This document shows positions 1-8,564 of a stretch of DNA of 16,423 nt, piece by piece. The stretch comes from Deltaproteobacteria bacterium (GTDB lineage Bacteria; Desulfobacterota; Syntrophia; Syntrophales; Smithellaceae). The notes beneath the pieces were generated by a model. That model made no database searches. It was not told the origin of the DNA and worked only from the letters and a program-made list of their open reading frames with translations. The position numbers and the translations under genes are program-made. The stretch lies in NCBI GenBank assembly GCA_009668925.1, contig SBEK01000088.1, positions 1 to 16,423 of the forward strand, in the 5' to 3' direction. Position 1 is the stretch's first letter. Every line of letters begins with the position of its first letter.

Positions 1-914
1 CCTTTGAGGCGTCTCTCCAGCAGGCCAGAGGCGCGCTGGCCCAGCAGGAGGCCAAACTCATCAATGCCGAAGCCACGCTCAGGCGCGTCCGTCCGCTCGC
101 GGCGAAAAACGCCGTCAGCCAAAAAGATCTGGACGACGCCATAAGCGCGGAAAAGACGGCCCGGGCCGCCGTGTTCTCCGCCCAGGGAAGCGTCCAGGAT
201 GCGGAACTGAAACTCAGCTATACCCGGATTACCTCCCCCGTCGACGGCCTGGCCGGACGTACGAAAAAACAGGAGGGAAGTTACATTTCCGCGGGCCAGG
301 ACAGCCTGCTCACTTACGTGGCCAAGATCGATCCGATCTGGGTCGATTTCAGCATTTCGGAAAATGAAAATCTTACGCTCAACGATCGTCTGGCCAAAAG
401 ACTGTTTATCATGCCGAAGGGTCAGTCTTTCGAAGTTGAAGTCCGCATGGCGGACGGATCCGTCTTCCCCCACAAGGGCCGGCTCAACTTCGCCGATCCC
501 TCCTTCAGTTCCGAAACGGGCACCTATCAGGTGCGGGCCGAGATTCCCAATCCCGTCCGTTCTTCCAAAGTTCTCCGGCCGGGCCAATTCGTGCGCGTGC
601 ATCTTAAAGGCGGCATCCGCCCGGGCGGCATCCTGATTCCCAGAACTGCCGTCAGTCAGGGCGCCCAGGGGTTCTTTGTCTGGATTGCCGGCCCCGATGG
701 GAAGGCCGAATTTCGCGCCGTTGCGGTCGGAGACTGGCAGGGGAATCATGTGTTCATCGACAGCGGACTGGCGGCCGGTGACCGCATCATTCTGGACAAT
801 CTGCTCAAGATGTCGCCCGGGGCACCCGTCATGATTTCCGAAGCGGCAGCGGCTGCCCAAGGCTCCTTATCCGGGCACAATCAGCGATCGCCGGCGCCGC
901 CGGCGAAGAAATAG
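1..914 (+). CDS. RND efflux membrane-fusion (periplasmic adaptor) protein, 5' partial
   Basis: This is the C-terminal 303 residues of an HlyD/AcrA-type adaptor that bridges an inner-membrane RND pump to an outer-membrane channel. The reading frame is open back to base 3, so the gene starts outside the window; the GTG at 171 is internal. The first 60 or so residues are rich in Ala, Gln, Lys and Glu and fit the descending arm of the alpha-helical hairpin. Then comes the second lipoyl half-motif (YTRITSPVDGLAG), the beta-barrel region (DPIWVDFSISENE) and the membrane-proximal domain (LRPGQFVRVHL, then IPRTAVSQ), ending in a Pro/Ala/Lys tail. The pump gene begins 12 bases after the stop, so the two are co-transcribed. 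The signal peptide or lipobox cannot be seen. Family assignment is secure; substrate is unknown. Confidence 0.95.
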   Translation, partial: FEASLQQARGALAQQEAKLINAEATLRRVRPLAAKNAVSQKDLDDAISAEKTARAAVFSAQGSVQDAELKLSYTRITSPVDGLAGRTKKQEGSYISAGQDSLLTYVAKIDPIWVDFSISENENLTLNDRLAKRLFIMPKGQSFEVEVRMADGSVFPHKGRLNFADPSFSSETGTYQVRAEIPNPVRSSKVLRPGQFVRVHLKGGIRPGGILIPRTAVSQGAQGFFVWIAGPDGKAEFRAVAVGDWQGNHVFIDSGLAAGDRIILDNLLKMSPGAPVMISEAAAAAQGSLSGHNQRSPAPPAKK

Positions 915-926
915 GGGAGGCAACCG

Positions 927-3900
927 ATGCTCTCCCATTTCTTTATCGACCGTCCGATTTTTGCGTGCGTCATTTCCATCATCATCGTCATCGCCGGGCT
1001 GGTGGCCATGAAGAACCTGCCCGTCGCCCAGTATCCGGCCATCACGCCTCCCGTGGTCACCGTTTCCGCCGTTTATCCGGGTGCCAGCGCCGACGTCATT
1101 TCTCAGAACATTGCCGCGCCTATCGAGCTGCAGGTCAACGGGGCCGACAACATGATCTACATGGCCTCCTCGAGCTCCAGCACGGGTATGATGAACCTGA
1201 ACGTGTTTTTCAACATCGGCACCAACCCGGATCTGGCCCAGGTGGACGTCCAGAACCGGGTCAACAAGGCCCTGCCCCAGCTCCCCCAGTCGGTGCAGCA
1301 GCAAGGCGTCTCGGTCAGTAAAAAATCAGCGAGCTTCCTCATGATCATCGGCATTTACTCGCCCAACGACCGTTATGACGACCGCTATGTCGCCAACTAC
1401 GCCAACCTCTATGTGCTCGACGCCATCAAGCGCGTCCCCGGAGCCAGTGAGGCGGCCATCCTGGGATCGCCCGACTACGCCATGCGCATCTGGCTCAAAC
1501 CGGATCGGCTCATCGGGCTCGGCATTACCGCCTCCGATGTCGCCAATGCCATCCGAAGCCAGAACCAGCAATTCGCCGTGGGCACCATCGGTCAGGCCCC
1601 CACAAAAGGCCGCGTCGAGCAGACCTTCTCCGTCACGACCAAGGGGCGACTGCTTGCGCCTTCCGAATTCGAAAACATCATCCTCAGGACAAACAAAGAA
1701 GGCGCCGCGATCGTCCGGCTGAAAGATGTGGCCCGGGCGGAACTGGGCTCGAAAGACTACGGGCTGCGCTGCCGCCTGAACGGAAAACCGTCGACGGCTA
1801 TCGCGGTTTTTCAGCAAGCGGGCGCCAATGCCCTCGACGTATCGGATCAGGTGAAAGAGACCCTGCGAGACTTGAAAACCGGCTTCCCCGACGGCATTGA
1901 TTACAAAATCGCCATGGATACGACAACCTTTGTCCGGGCCTCCATCAAGGAAGTCCTCATCACGTTCTTTGAGGCCTGTCTCCTCGTCATTCTCGTCGTC
2001 TTTTTATTCCTCCAGAGTATCCGGGCCACCATCATCCCCGTCCTGGCCATCCCCGTCTCCATTATCGGAACGTTCACCGGGATGACCTTGTTCGGCTTTT
2101 CCATCAATATGCTCACGCTTTTCGGCATGGTCCTCGCCATCGGCATCGTCGTCGACGATGCCATCGTCGTCATTGAAAATGTTGAACGCAACATGACGGA
2201 TTTCAATCTGTCTCCGAAGGACGCCGCCAAAAAAGCCATGGGGGAAGTTACGGGCCCCATTGTCGCCATCGTCCTGGTCCTGTGCGCCGTTTTCATCCCG
2301 GTCGCTTTCCTGGGCGGCATCACCGGACAGCTCTATAAACAGTTTGCCATGACCATCGCCATTTCCGTCATCTTTTCCGGCATTGTCGCCCTGACCTTGT
2401 CGCCGGCGATGGCGGCCCTGCTCCTCAGGCCCCGGCCCGGGAAGAAATACTGGTTCTTCCGGCAGTTCGATGCGAAATTTGCCGGCCTGACGCACGGCTA
2501 CTCCCGGGGCGTTAAGTTTTTAATCAAGCGCACTGCCGCGGCCCTGTGTATCTTCGCTGTCCTGATCGCCTGCACGGTCGGCCTTTTCAAAACCATTCCC
2601 GGCAGTTTCGTTCCCCCGGAAGACCAGGGCTACATCATCGGTGTCACGTTCATGCCCGACGCGGCCAGTCTGGACCGGACCCAGGATCTAAATCAAAAGG
2701 CGGGAGCAATTTTTGCCGCGCATCCGGCCGTGCAGAACACGCTGGAGGTGGACGGCTACAGCTTCCTGGACGGTCAATTAAAAACCAATGCCGGCGCTAT
2801 CTTCGTTGCGCTGAAAGATTACGAGGAACGCAAATCAAAAGCGCTCCAGGCGCCGGCGGTTATCGCAAAGACATCCGCGGCCTGCCTGAGCCTGAGGGAG
2901 GGGGTCGTCAGACCCGTCAATCCGCCGTCCATTCCCGGACTGGGCGCCACCGCCGGATTTGAATTCTGGATCCAGAACCGCGGCTCCGGCAACATCGCTA
3001 AAATGGATGCCGTCACGAAGGACTTTATTGCCCGGGCGAAAAAAAAGCCGGAGCTGCAGGGTGTTGCGACTATGCTGAATGCCCATTCCCAGCAGCTCAT
3101 GGTGGACGTAGACCGGGAAAAATCCGAGAATCTGGGTGTTGCCGTGGAAGATGTTTACAACACACTCCAGATCCTCTTTGGTTCTTCTTATGTCAGCCAA
3201 TTCACGAAATTCAGCCGGCTGTGGCAGGTGATCCTCCAGGCGGAGCCGGAGTACCGGTCCCGTCCGGGCGATCTGGACCAGATCTACGTCCGGTCCAGAA
3301 GCGGCAGCATGGTTCCGCTCAAAGCCCTGATCACGAAAACCTATGTGACCGGCCCGGACATTGTTGCCCGGTTCAATAATTTCCCCGCCGCCAAAATTAT
3401 CGGCGGCGCCGCCCCCGGCTTCAGCTCCGGGGAAGCGATGACCGCCATGGAAAAAGTCGCCAAAGAAGTCCTTCCCGATGATTTTGCCTATGCGTGGAGC
3501 GGAGAATCCTTTGAAGAAAAGAAAGCGGGCGGAACAACGGCGGTCGTCTTCATTTTTGGGCTGATCATGGTTTTTCTCATTCTCGCCGCCCAGTATGAAA
3601 AATGGTCGCTGCCCCTGGGCGTCCTGCTGGCCGTGCCCTTTGCCGTTTTCGGCGCGCTCGTCGCCGTCTGGCTCCGAGGCCAGGAAAACGACATTTATTT
3701 TCAGATCGGCCTCGTCACCCTGATTGCGCTCGCGGCAAAAAACGCCATCCTCATCATTGAGTTTGCCGTTCTGAAACGCAAAGAAGGATTAAGCGCTTTC
3801 GACGCGGCCCTCCAGGCCTCAACCCTGCGCCTGCGGCCCATTGTCATGACCTCGCTCGCCTTCATCCTCGGCTGCGTCCCCCTGGCGCTGGCCAGCGGCG

Positions 3901-4091
3901 CCTCCGCCAACAGCCGCCACTCCATCGGCACAGGTGTTATCGGCGGGATGCTGGGCGCGACATTGATCGCCATCTTCTTCATTCCCCTATTTTATTTCGT
4001 CCTGGAAAAACTGAATGAGCGGCCGGGGAGATCGGGCGGCGAGACGGCGGCGGCGCCGGCGGAGATAAACCGGGATAAGGAGGATGCTTAA
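927..4091 (+). CDS. RND efflux pump, HAE1 family inner-membrane transporter (AcrB/MexB-like)
   Basis: This is a full-length (1054 residues) proton-driven multidrug-type exporter, the usual size for AcrB homologues. It starts with the typical LSHFFIDRPIFACVIS helix and carries two six-helix membrane blocks, each preceded by a large periplasmic domain. The proton-relay residues are visible: Asp410 and Asp411 in GIVVDDAIVVIENVERN of helix 4, and Lys938 in ALAAKNAILIIEFA of helix 10. They correspond to AcrB D407, D408 and K940. A basic residue for helix 11 is present in LRLRPIVMTSLAF. The start at 927 is supported by GGGGAGG at 914-920, six bases upstream. The HAE1 type (hydrophobe/amphiphile export) rather than the heavy-metal type is inferred from overall similarity to AcrB/MexB. 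The particular drugs or metabolites exported cannot be read from sequence. Confidence 0.97.
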   Translation: MLSHFFIDRPIFACVISIIIVIAGLVAMKNLPVAQYPAITPPVVTVSAVYPGASADVISQNIAAPIELQVNGADNMIYMASSSSSTGMMNLNVFFNIGTNPDLAQVDVQNRVNKALPQLPQSVQQQGVSVSKKSASFLMIIGIYSPNDRYDDRYVANYANLYVLDAIKRVPGASEAAILGSPDYAMRIWLKPDRLIGLGITASDVANAIRSQNQQFAVGTIGQAPTKGRVEQTFSVTTKGRLLAPSEFENIILRTNKEGAAIVRLKDVARAELGSKDYGLRCRLNGKPSTAIAVFQQAGANALDVSDQVKETLRDLKTGFPDGIDYKIAMDTTTFVRASIKEVLITFFEACLLVILVVFLFLQSIRATIIPVLAIPVSIIGTFTGMTLFGFSINMLTLFGMVLAIGIVVDDAIVVIENVERNMTDFNLSPKDAAKKAMGEVTGPIVAIVLVLCAVFIPVAFLGGITGQLYKQFAMTIAISVIFSGIVALTLSPAMAALLLRPRPGKKYWFFRQFDAKFAGLTHGYSRGVKFLIKRTAAALCIFAVLIACTVGLFKTIPGSFVPPEDQGYIIGVTFMPDAASLDRTQDLNQKAGAIFAAHPAVQNTLEVDGYSFLDGQLKTNAGAIFVALKDYEERKSKALQAPAVIAKTSAACLSLREGVVRPVNPPSIPGLGATAGFEFWIQNRGSGNIAKMDAVTKDFIARAKKKPELQGVATMLNAHSQQLMVDVDREKSENLGVAVEDVYNTLQILFGSSYVSQFTKFSRLWQVILQAEPEYRSRPGDLDQIYVRSRSGSMVPLKALITKTYVTGPDIVARFNNFPAAKIIGGAAPGFSSGEAMTAMEKVAKEVLPDDFAYAWSGESFEEKKAGGTTAVVFIFGLIMVFLILAAQYEKWSLPLGVLLAVPFAVFGALVAVWLRGQENDIYFQIGLVTLIALAAKNAILIIEFAVLKRKEGLSAFDAALQASTLRLRPIVMTSLAFILGCVPLALASGASANSRHSIGTGVIGGMLGATLIAIFFIPLFYFVLEKLNERPGRSGGETAAAPAEINRDKEDA
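4077..4083 (+). promoter_or_regulatory. Shine-Dalgarno site that decides the start of the outer-membrane channel gene
   Basis: AAGGAGG directly abuts the ATG at 4084, leaving no spacer, which is too close for initiation there. The in-frame GTG at 4093 lies nine bases downstream, an ideal distance. The site sits inside the last codons of the pump gene (stop TAA at 4089-4091), so the two genes are probably translationally coupled. Confidence 0.7.
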
Positions 4092-4092
4092 C

Positions 4093-5523
4093 GTGATCCG
4101 GAAAATCCTCATCTTCTCCATCACCCTCCTTTTGATCGGCTGCACCGTCGGCCCCGATTACCGGCGTCCGGATGTCCCGGCACCCGCAAAATGGCGTGTG
4201 GAGGACGAAGACGCGCAGATGCTGGTCAACCTGCGCTGGTGGGAGCAGTTTACCGATCCGGTTCTCGACTCACTTATGGAAACAGCGTTCCGGGAAAACA
4301 AAGATGTCCTTATCGCCGCGGCCCGGATCGAGGAGTACACCGGCCGCTATGTGGCCACCCGCGGCGAACTCTTTCCCGCTTTACAGGGAAGCGGCTCGGC
4401 CGCAAAACAGCGGGTTACCGAATCAGGGGCGACGCCGTGGCCCGCCGGCCTGGACAATCCTTATACCAGCTATCAAGCCTTCCTCAACGCCAGTTGGGAA
4501 ATTGACTTCTGGGGAAAATTGCGGCGGGGAACGGAAGCGGCCCGGGCCGATCTCCTTTCCCGGGAGCATGCCCATCGCGCGGTCCTCTTGTCTTTGACGG
4601 CATCGGTTGCCGGCGGCTACGTCGACCTCCTGAGTTACGACCGCCAGCTCGCCATCGCGCGGGAAACGCTCAAGACCCGTGAAGACTCCCTGGAAATTTA
4701 CAAGCTGCGCTTCGCCGCCGGTCTCATTTCAGAGCTGGAGCTAAATCAGATCCGTTCCGAATACGAGAGCACGCGGGCTGCGATTCCTCAGATCGAAAAG
4801 AGCATCGCTTTGCAGGAAAATCTCCTCAATCTGCTGCTGGGGCGCAATCCGGGTCCGGTTGTCCGGGGCAAGACCATTGATCAGTTGAAACTTCCCGCCG
4901 TTTTGGCAGGATTGCCGTCCGATCTTCTGGAGCGGCGGCCCGACATCCGGCAGGCGGAGCAGGATCTGATTTCGGCCAATGCCAAAATCGGCGTCGCCAA
5001 AGCGGCCTATTTCCCCTCCGTATCGCTCACAGGAACGTTCGGGCAGGCAAGCGCGGGTCTCTCTGATCTGTTTACCGGACCCGCCCAAGTCTGGAACCTG
5101 GGCGCCAACGTCACCATCCCCATTTTCACCGCCGGGCGCACCTCGGGAAAGGTCCAGGCATCCGAGGCCGTCCAGAAGCAGGCCCTGTATTCTTACGTCA
5201 AGACGATTCAAACGGCTTTCCGGGAAGTGGAGGATTCCCTCATTTCTCAGGACCGGACGAGAGCCCAGCTCGACGCCCTTTACAACCAGCTGACCGCTCT
5301 GCGCAACTACCGAAGCCTGGCCATTCTGCGTTATGAAAACGGCTACAGCAGCAACCTCGAAGTTCTCGACGCGGAGCGGAATCTTTTCACGATTGAGCTG
5401 AATTATGTCCAGACGCGCGGCAATCTCTTTCATGCGATGATTGATCTGTACAAGGCCATGGGCGGCGGCTGGACAATGGATGCGGCCGCCGCGACGGTCC
5501 GACCCGCGGCGTCCCAAGAGTAA
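4093..5523 (+). CDS. Outer-membrane efflux lipoprotein, OprM/NodT family
   Basis: This is the outer-membrane channel of the tripartite pump, a trimeric TolC-like tunnel anchored by a lipid. I place the start at GTG 4093 (476 residues) because of the spacing from the AAGGAGG at 4077-4083. The ATG at 4084 would add three residues and overlap the pump gene by eight bases. The N-terminus is a lipoprotein signal, MIRKILIFSITLLLIGC, with lipobox LIGC and the lipidated Cys at residue 17, followed by the family hallmark TVGPDYRRPDVP. Two outer-membrane efflux repeats follow, each with long helices. Recognisable segments are SWEIDFWGKLRRG in the first half and SLTGTFGQASAGLSDLF plus IFTAGRTSGKVQASEA in the second. 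Length and motifs are typical. It completes a three-gene export operon with no regulator visible in the window. Confidence 0.95.
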   Translation: MIRKILIFSITLLLIGCTVGPDYRRPDVPAPAKWRVEDEDAQMLVNLRWWEQFTDPVLDSLMETAFRENKDVLIAAARIEEYTGRYVATRGELFPALQGSGSAAKQRVTESGATPWPAGLDNPYTSYQAFLNASWEIDFWGKLRRGTEAARADLLSREHAHRAVLLSLTASVAGGYVDLLSYDRQLAIARETLKTREDSLEIYKLRFAAGLISELELNQIRSEYESTRAAIPQIEKSIALQENLLNLLLGRNPGPVVRGKTIDQLKLPAVLAGLPSDLLERRPDIRQAEQDLISANAKIGVAKAAYFPSVSLTGTFGQASAGLSDLFTGPAQVWNLGANVTIPIFTAGRTSGKVQASEAVQKQALYSYVKTIQTAFREVEDSLISQDRTRAQLDALYNQLTALRNYRSLAILRYENGYSSNLEVLDAERNLFTIELNYVQTRGNLFHAMIDLYKAMGGGWTMDAAAATVRPAASQE

Positions 5524-5537
5524 GGGAGACGACGGCA

Positions 5538-5580
5538 GGGCCTTTGAATCCGCGATGGCCCGGCGGGGCGGTTTTGCGTT
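5538..5580 (+). terminator. Weak candidate terminator after the RND operon
   Basis: A short inverted repeat, GGGCC at 5538-5542 and GGCCC at 5557-5561, with a 14-base loop, is followed by a G-rich stretch and TTTTGCGTTTT at 5572-5582. A competing stem pairs CCGC 5550-5553 with GCGG 5563-5566. Either is weak. The position, in the 57-base gap between two convergent genes, is where a terminator would be expected. Confidence 0.25.
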
Positions 5581-8094
5581 TTACACGGACGAATCGGCGG
5601 CGCTGACATAGGAGATTTGCGCCGTCATGCGCCCGGATAAGGTCGAGAGAAGTTCTCCGATATTTTTCCTGTTCAGAACGATTTCCGACACCTCTATACC
5701 ATGACGCGCGGCGAGTGTTTTGAGATGCTCGTTGGCCTTATTGCTGATAATAGGATCGACGCCGAAGCGCAGAAGCTGTATTTTATCCACCAAGGCACTT
5801 TCGTCTCCCCCTCCGGCTGCAAGCAGGGTACGCTCGATCAAATGTTCAACATTAAATTGCACAACACTGCGCAAAACGACACGGTCCCCTCCATCATACC
5901 GCCCCAGCAGCCTGTCAAATTGCTGCAAAATCCATTCATCGATGTTTCCCATATAACCGGCCGCAATACCGGCGATCATCATCACAAAATGCTTCTGATC
6001 CCAATCGACGCATCGCTTGATCAGATCGCGGACGAGCTGCCTTTCTTCTTCAGCGATCACAGTATTTCGGGCAAATCCGTCACGCTCATCGGAAATGATC
6101 TGGGCCAGGACCAGAAGAAGCATCGCCCCTCCCATATTCGCCTTGCCCGGAAGCATGGCTGCTTGAGCCCACTTCAGCAGTTGGGGAAAATAGCTGCGGA
6201 TTCTATCGGTGAGCTCATCGTGAATACTGCCCCAGCGGTACGCCTGATAAAGATAGAAACCGATAAGCCCGCTGTTGCTTGCCCTGATGACATGGATCAG
6301 CCCGTCGACATCTTCAGGCGTCTGAACACTCAAATGGGCAACCACGTTCTTCGTTAAGCCCGCGAGCGTGTTGATGGCCCAATGCCTCTTTTCCGGCGTA
6401 AGGCTGGCCCAGTTTAAAAGATATCCGGTTACGGCCTCAGCCTCCAGACATTCCACGGGATCGGCCACGATGTCATAAATCTTCACGCGATTGAAAACAA
6501 AAATATCATACATCTGCTTGGCGATGTAAGCGCTGACCATTTCATAGCGCGCATCATTATTCGCGCCCAACATCCAGACATAAACGATCAGGCTTTTACA
6601 TACTTTCGTCAAAACCTTCAAAAGCATCTTGTAGTCATTGCTGAAGACCTTGGGCGCATTAATCAAGTCATACAAAAGCGTCCGGAGCGACAGCCATTCG
6701 CTCACATCCACAACTGTCACGCCGCCCAATTGCCCTTTATGCAAAAACTCCGTCAACTGCAGGTGATCGATGTTGTCATTGCGCAGGATTTCGATCAATT
6801 TGCTGTAATTGATGTTGTTCCTGATCAGGGAGGCATTGATATTCCGGACGGAACGCGATAATTGTTCAAAATAAGAACCTGTTTTTTCCCCGTTCCGGAT
6901 GGCGGTTAAAATCTTCAACTTTTCCACAATGGTATCTTTAGAGGAATAGTTCATAAGCATCGTAAAATCATCAACCAGTTCCCCCCTTCTCTTGCCGATC
7001 GTGCACTCCATCAGACTGCGGCACTGGAGGTCTTCGGTTGACGGAGGAAACCCGTAAAGCTCACGAACACTTTGCTTCTCAACAGATTCATCAAAACTCA
7101 AAAAACGATTCCAGGTCTTTTGCACGGCCAGATAGATATATTCTTTCTTATCGTCCCTTCCCGCTGCCTGGAGGATGGCCAGCATGATGGCATAGCCCAG
7201 GCTTAAATAAAGCGCCGGCTTCCACAAGGGTTGATCGATTAAAGGCTCCAGGTGAATGACAATGTCTTCCCCTTCGCGCGTCACCAGCCCCGCATCGGAG
7301 GGGCTGCCGAAGCTGATTTTGTACTGTTGCGTCCACAGATAATCCGCATAACGGAAAGCATAATTTTTCACGACTTTATGGACAAACTCCGTAACGTCCT
7401 CCAGCAATTCAGAACTCCCGGACGGGACGGCTCCCCGAACGGCAACGCGAATCTGGAAACGATAGGTGTCATTGACCGCAGAGATTCTGTTGAGCCAGGA
7501 TCTCGTTGGCTGGATATGATAGATGCTGGGTTTGTTAAAGATGTCCAGCGATGCCAACAAAAGCTCAGGCTGCGCCTTGTAGGCCTCGACAACGAAGCTT
7601 CGGGGCTGGCTGTCCGCAACTTTAGGGTGCTTCGCGGCCAGAGCCATGTACCGGAATACAGCCCTGGCGAAAATATCCAGGACCTCGGGATGAATGATGG
7701 GAAGGGCTTTGATATGTTCAAAATACGGGATGAATAAATTCCAATGCGCCTCAACCATCACATTCGTCATGTCTTGGGTGATCTTTAAAAGGGGTCCGCG
7801 CCGGCCGACGATCTGGAAAGTAATGTTCGACGCCGCGATTATGGGACTCATCGGGGCCAGCAATGTCTTTAACTTCAAATCGTCAAACGCCATCATTCTC
7901 TCATAGATGATTTGATTCAAAGGTGTGCAATGCCGGGTCGACGACAGCATGACAAACGCATCCTCGTCTTTGTTCTTGCCGAATGAGAGATCCGGCAAAT
8001 CCACACCGTCGGCAGAGGCGGGGTAGGAAATAACTTTCGTCGGTTTCACCCTCACCTGAAGAGGGTTTCGTTTATGAACAATTGTTTTTGCCAT
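5581..8094 (-). CDS. Hypothetical protein, 837 residues, family not recognised
   Basis: I do not recognise this protein. It has no signal peptide and no convincing membrane segment; the most hydrophobic stretch, about residues 293-312 (PALYLSLGYAIMLAIL), looks like a buried helix. From about residue 300 to 800 it is almost entirely predicted-helix-like, with spaced hydrophobic blocks (for example EILRNDNIDHLQLTEFLHKG and MMIAGIAAGYMGNIDEW), suggesting an extended helical or HEAT-like scaffold. The N-terminal 250 residues are more mixed and include short beta-like segments (ITFQIVGRRG, RFQIRVAVRG). No nucleotide-binding, protease or nuclease motif was seen. GC content is lower than in the flanking genes (two 60-base lines counted: 25 and 26 G/C). 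The ATG at 8094 has no purine-rich ribosome site (GGACTTCCT precedes it). The gene follows the nucleotidyltransferase by 29 bases, so reinitiation or coupling is plausible. The length of intact frame argues for a real gene. Confidence 0.85.
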   Translation of the reverse strand: MAKTIVHKRNPLQVRVKPTKVISYPASADGVDLPDLSFGKNKDEDAFVMLSSTRHCTPLNQIIYERMMAFDDLKLKTLLAPMSPIIAASNITFQIVGRRGPLLKITQDMTNVMVEAHWNLFIPYFEHIKALPIIHPEVLDIFARAVFRYMALAAKHPKVADSQPRSFVVEAYKAQPELLLASLDIFNKPSIYHIQPTRSWLNRISAVNDTYRFQIRVAVRGAVPSGSSELLEDVTEFVHKVVKNYAFRYADYLWTQQYKISFGSPSDAGLVTREGEDIVIHLEPLIDQPLWKPALYLSLGYAIMLAILQAAGRDDKKEYIYLAVQKTWNRFLSFDESVEKQSVRELYGFPPSTEDLQCRSLMECTIGKRRGELVDDFTMLMNYSSKDTIVEKLKILTAIRNGEKTGSYFEQLSRSVRNINASLIRNNINYSKLIEILRNDNIDHLQLTEFLHKGQLGGVTVVDVSEWLSLRTLLYDLINAPKVFSNDYKMLLKVLTKVCKSLIVYVWMLGANNDARYEMVSAYIAKQMYDIFVFNRVKIYDIVADPVECLEAEAVTGYLLNWASLTPEKRHWAINTLAGLTKNVVAHLSVQTPEDVDGLIHVIRASNSGLIGFYLYQAYRWGSIHDELTDRIRSYFPQLLKWAQAAMLPGKANMGGAMLLLVLAQIISDERDGFARNTVIAEEERQLVRDLIKRCVDWDQKHFVMMIAGIAAGYMGNIDEWILQQFDRLLGRYDGGDRVVLRSVVQFNVEHLIERTLLAAGGGDESALVDKIQLLRFGVDPIISNKANEHLKTLAARHGIEVSEIVLNRKNIGELLSTLSGRMTAQISYVSAADSSV

Positions 8095-8123
8095 AGGAAG
8101 TCCGCACAGGAATGTTCCGTTTC

Positions 8124-8564
8124 TTATTTGCTTTGTTTATCCTGCCCCCAGCTTGAGGACTGCACTTTCGTCTTGCCGCCCAATTCCCAAATTAATCCTA
8201 TTCCCAGTTGTTTGCACAATTCCTGTTCCTTGCTCGGTGTTGAAATAACATTTCTATCCCCGCCGTTGCCAAAATAGATCCTGTCGTATTTTTTTTTATA
8301 TTTCGTATAGGCGCTCTTGATGCCGTCACAGGCCGTATCATCGTCGTCATTCATGGGTAACACGTCAATGACATATTTCATATTGCCGACAATGGTCGCC
8401 CGTTCGATCCAGGACATGAAAGAACTGCCTTTTTTACGGATCAGCCAATCATCGCTATTCAGACAAATCACAATCTCACCCAGCAATGACGCAGCCTCAA
8501 TCATATACACATGGCCCATGTGAATGGGATCAAATCCACCCGATAAAATCACCAGATTTTTCAC
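8124..8564 (-). CDS. Nucleotidyltransferase of the cytidylyltransferase superfamily (GCT/RfaE-C type fold)
   Basis: A 146-residue protein predicted to transfer CMP or AMP from CTP/ATP to a phosphorylated small molecule, releasing pyrophosphate. The N-terminus has the superfamily signature SGGFDPIHMGHVYMIEAA, with the HxGH residues at His15 and His18. A second typical element, NSDDWLIRKKG, follows at about residues 36-46. The usual C-terminal ISSTxxR motif is not seen in standard form; instead there is GNGGDRNVISTPSKEQELC and later ELGGKTKVQSSSW. From memory, GGDR plus QSSSW endings mark a subgroup of small nucleotidyltransferases also found in phages, but I could not check this. Start is GTG 8564, with AGGGGGG a few bases upstream. 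It is the first gene of a two-gene unit with the 837-residue protein and shares its lower GC. The substrate is unknown; glycerol-3-phosphate or a sugar phosphate are options, not conclusions. Confidence 0.88.
   Translation of the reverse strand: MKNLVILSGGFDPIHMGHVYMIEAASLLGEIVICLNSDDWLIRKKGSSFMSWIERATIVGNMKYVIDVLPMNDDDDTACDGIKSAYTKYKKKYDRIYFGNGGDRNVISTPSKEQELCKQLGIGLIWELGGKTKVQSSSWGQDKQSK

Noticed and set aside
1326..2495. Long minus-strand open frames opposite the RND pump
   Set aside because: They are antisense shadows of a gene with clear functional residues; their translations are low-complexity, rich in Asp, Gly and Arg.
5701..6357. 218-residue plus-strand open frame opposite the unknown 837-residue gene
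   Set aside because: I weighed which strand codes here. The minus frame is open for 837 codons, follows a real gene closely and has regular helical patterning; the plus frame has none of these.
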